Source: an uncultured candidate division WPS-2 bacterium (GTDB lineage Bacteria > Vulcanimicrobiota > Vulcanimicrobiia > Vulcanimicrobiales > Vulcanimicrobiaceae). Taken from it: a stretch of DNA of 8,269 nt. The number at the start of each line of letters is the position of its first letter. Position 1 is the stretch's first letter. The DNA is taken from the NCBI GenBank assembly GCA_937927945.1, contig CALEYW010000052.1, positions 1 to 8,269 on the forward strand, given 5' to 3'. Positions 6,230-8,269 of the stretch are shown one piece after another. The position numbers and the translations under genes were made by a program. Under the pieces are notes generated by a model. The model was not told the origin of the DNA, searched no databases, and saw only the letters and a program-made list of their open reading frames with translations.

Positions 6230-8254
6230 GTAGGCGAGGATTGCGTCTGGGCCGTTGTCTCGCAGGATCGGGTTCCTCCGTGGTTTGCAGGGAGCGTGAT
6301 GAAGCGCGCCGTCTCGCTGCGCGTCCACGCGACGACGTACGCCGCGGGCGTTTCGCCGGATGCCGGCGGACCGCTGACGACGGTCGTGTCGACGAGGTAT
6401 TCGCGCGCATCCGCCTCGCAGAGGACGCGCAGCCGCTCGCCTTCGGCCGCGGTGATGACGAACGCGGCGGGGCGGCCTTCCAGACCCGTCCCCTCCGCTT
6501 TGGAGACGGCTTCTTTGGCGGCCCAGAAGCGCGTGAACGCTTCGGCGCGCGCGCGTTGCGGGTCGCCGCCGGCATCGCGCGCAATGTCGTCGAGCAGCGC
6601 GCTCTCCGCTGCCGTGAGGGCGGTCTTCTCGACCCCGGCGTCGCGCTGCTCCACGATCTCGACGTCGATCCCGACCGGCTCGGCACCGGCGATCGCCACG
6701 GCCACATCGCCGCTGTGCGAGATCGAGACGCACACCGGCAGCGGTCCGGAGACGCTCACGATCGGGCGACCGCGTCCGTCGTTGACGATCGAGACTTCGG
6801 CGGGGTACAGCGGTCCGGCGCCGCGTTCCCAGAGAAAGCGCCGCACCGCATCCTTGGCGGCGATGCGGCCCATCAGCCAATGTCGACGGCCGCGCGGAGC
6901 GCGCGTCCGATCTTCCTCGCGTTCGGCTGCGCCGAGATAGCGCCGCGCGATCACCTCGCGGCTCGCAGCGTCCCCCCAACGCTCGCCCAGCCGCACCCAA
7001 CCGCCGGGCTCGGATTCGGCGATCGTGTTGAGCTCGGGATAGCACAGCACCGGCCAGATCACATCGTCGGTCGAGAAGCGACGGTTCTCGAACCCGCTCA
7101 GCCGCGCGTACACGCGGCCCTCCTTGTTCGCAAGTTCGAGGTTGGCGTAGACCGCGCGCGGCGTCACCGACCGGATCCGCACCGTCCCGGTGATCGCCTC
7201 ACCGGCGGCCGGCTGCGGCCCGAAGAATTCGACCGCTTCGACGCCGCCCGGCAACGCGTACCGATCCTTGCGCAGCGCCGCCATGATCCAGAACACCATG
7301 AGCTGACCGGCGCAATCGACCAGCGCGCCCGGCGATTCGAGGACGCGAACCGATCCGCGCAGGCCGTCATCGCCCATCGGCCCGACGTCGACGACGCCTT
7401 GAAAACGCGGACCGTGAAAGAGCCAGCGATCGGCGTACAATTGCGCCGCCGTCGCCGGCGACGGACGCTGCTTGACGAACGGCGCGGTGTCGGCGGCCGG
7501 CGCGTCGGGATACTCCGCGCGAACGACGACCGTCGCGCGAGCGTATCCGCCGAGGTTGACCTCGACGCTCTCATTGCCGTCGAACCACGCCGTGACGTCG
7601 AGGTCCAGCGGCCGGTCGAGCGCGAGCCACTTCAATGCCGCGACGTTGCGTAGCGCAATCGGCGTGAGCTCTGGAACGAGCTGCCGCGCGACGTCGCGCA
7701 TCAGCTCGAACGTCGTCGTAAGCGGAACGACCGGATGACGGTCGGCGAGGATCGGCCACTCGACGGCTTGCCGCACCAAGCAGTGATCGATCACGTACGG
7801 CATGTCGTCCAGACGCAACGTCCAGGTATAGCGCGTCGAACGCGGTTCGAGCCGCACCGCCCGGTTCGTACGGACCTCGCCGAACCTCGTCGTCACTACC
7901 CGCGCCGCATCCGCGGCCTCGGCCAGCAACGCTTCGAGTTCCGCGATGACCGGGTTCGAGGTCTCCACCGCGAGCCGATCGAGCCGCAGCGCCGCGCCTT
8001 CGACCCACAGCGCGGCCGCCGTGCGCCGCAGTTGCCGCAAGCCCGGTTGACCACCGGCGCTCGCTGCGACTGCGACGTAGTCGCGACCGGCGAGCGTGTC
8101 GTCGATGAATCCCGTGACGCTGCCGACGCCGGCTTGGACGAACGCGCGGACACCGGAGGCGTAGAGACGCTCGATCAACGCGCGGAAGTGCACCGGCTCG
8201 AGCAGATGCCGGATCACGAGCTCGCGGATGGCGCGCTCGTCACTGGGGAAGATC
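6226..8254 (-). CDS. Type I polyketide synthase, C-terminal part: AT tail, dehydratase, fused 4'-phosphopantetheinyl transferase
   Basis: The C-terminal 675 residues of a large multidomain synthase; the start and any ketosynthase lie beyond the window edge. Numbering is from the first natural codon (Ile, 8253-8251). Residues 1 to about 90 are the end of an acyltransferase domain (FRALIERLYASGVRAFVQ, then GSVTGFIDDTLAG). From about 133 to 390 there is a double-hotdog dehydratase, with His157 in IDHCLVRQ, the motif WLFHGPRFQGV (277-287), and Asp313-Gln317 in VDCAGQ. From about 430 comes a Sfp/AcpS-superfamily phosphopantetheinyl transferase: SISHSGD (510-516), GIDVE with Asp530 and Glu532, and RFWAAKEAVSKAEGTGL with Lys580, Glu581 and Lys585. 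This domain would activate carrier proteins, including the ACP encoded next. No ketoreductase or ACP sits between AT and DH, unlike the enediyne PKS order. GTG at 8217 is open to the edge and is not a true start. The stop overlaps the ACP ATG by four bases. Confidence 0.92.
6273..6279 (-). promoter_or_regulatory. Strong ribosome binding site before the ACP start region
   Basis: The minus strand reads GGAGGAA at 6279-6273, inside the PKS coding region. It is a near-perfect Shine-Dalgarno match. It lies 4 bases before an in-frame ATC (6268-6266) and 7 bases before an in-frame CTG (6265-6263), but about 43 bases from the only ATG (6229). This placement argues that the ACP may be translated from the upstream non-standard codon. 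The match is seen directly; use is inferred. Confidence 0.5.
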
Positions 8255-8269
8255 CTGTCTCTTATACAC
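8255..8269. other. Nextera/Tn5 transposase adapter remnant at contig end (sequencing artefact)
   Basis: The last 15 bases, CTGTCTCTTATACAC, are identical to the first 15 bases of the reverse complement of the 19-bp Tn5 mosaic end used in Nextera library preparation. They are almost certainly untrimmed adapter, not genome. The PKS frame happens to stay open through them, so any translation to the edge adds about five spurious residues. This also shows that the window ends at a contig end. Confidence 0.93.

Noticed and set aside
6230..7045. N-terminal extension of the ACP frame inside the PKS gene
   Set aside because: Beyond about 13 codons the extension is Arg-rich out-of-frame translation of the PPTase region; the PKS frame is the coding one.
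8217..8217. GTG at 8217 as the true start of a short PKS-like protein
   Set aside because: The frame is open upstream to the contig end, and the residues before it (FPSDERAIREL) continue a typical acyltransferase C-terminus.
6226..8254. Assignment as an enediyne PKS (PksE)
   Set aside because: The shared C-terminal DH-PPTase order is suggestive, but the absence of ACP and KR between AT and DH and the presence of a separate ACP do not fit.
1..8269. CRISPR array, tRNA or rRNA genes
   Set aside because: No regularly spaced repeats, cloverleaf-like segments or conserved rRNA stretches were seen on either strand.

Overview
The window is high-GC bacterial DNA (G/C-rich third positions, many GCG/GCC/CGC codons, frequent GTG and TTG starts) and looks like the end of a contig from an uncultured, probably environmental bacterium. 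The last 15 bases are an exact match to the Nextera/Tn5 transposase adapter, so natural sequence stops at about 8254. The phylum cannot be fixed from the sequence. Soil groups such as Actinomycetota, Chloroflexota or Candidatus Eremiobacterota would all fit the composition and gene content.

Left part (1-1785): the 3' end of an IS481-type insertion sequence (transposase C-terminus, then the right-end region with a 9-bp inverted repeat) abuts an open frame at 392-877. That frame begins in mid-protein directly after two TAG codons, so it looks like the remnant of a gene cut by the element. It is followed by an intact gene of unknown function for a small protein with one membrane segment (986-1681).

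Middle (1786-2631): a plus-strand gene for a secreted or periplasmic alpha/beta hydrolase with a complete Ser-Asp-His triad. Its stop codon lies 11 bp from the stop of the convergent minus-strand operon.

Right part (2643-8254, minus strand): a tightly overlapping operon, read from the right edge leftwards. It encodes (1) the C-terminal part of a type I polyketide synthase with acyltransferase tail, dehydratase and fused 4'-phosphopantetheinyl transferase; (2) a free-standing acyl carrier protein; (3) a thioesterase-like alpha/beta hydrolase; (4) a GT1-family glycosyltransferase; (5) an MFS exporter of the TetA type. Every junction is a short stop/start overlap, so the five proteins are probably made together. 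The inferred logic is that the PKS builds an acyl chain on the free-standing ACP, which its own C-terminal domain activates. The hydrolase may then release or edit the chain, the glycosyltransferase add a sugar, and the MFS protein export the product. This is a plausible biosynthetic cluster for a glycosylated polyketide or glycolipid. Its first gene and promoter lie outside the window, and the product cannot be named.
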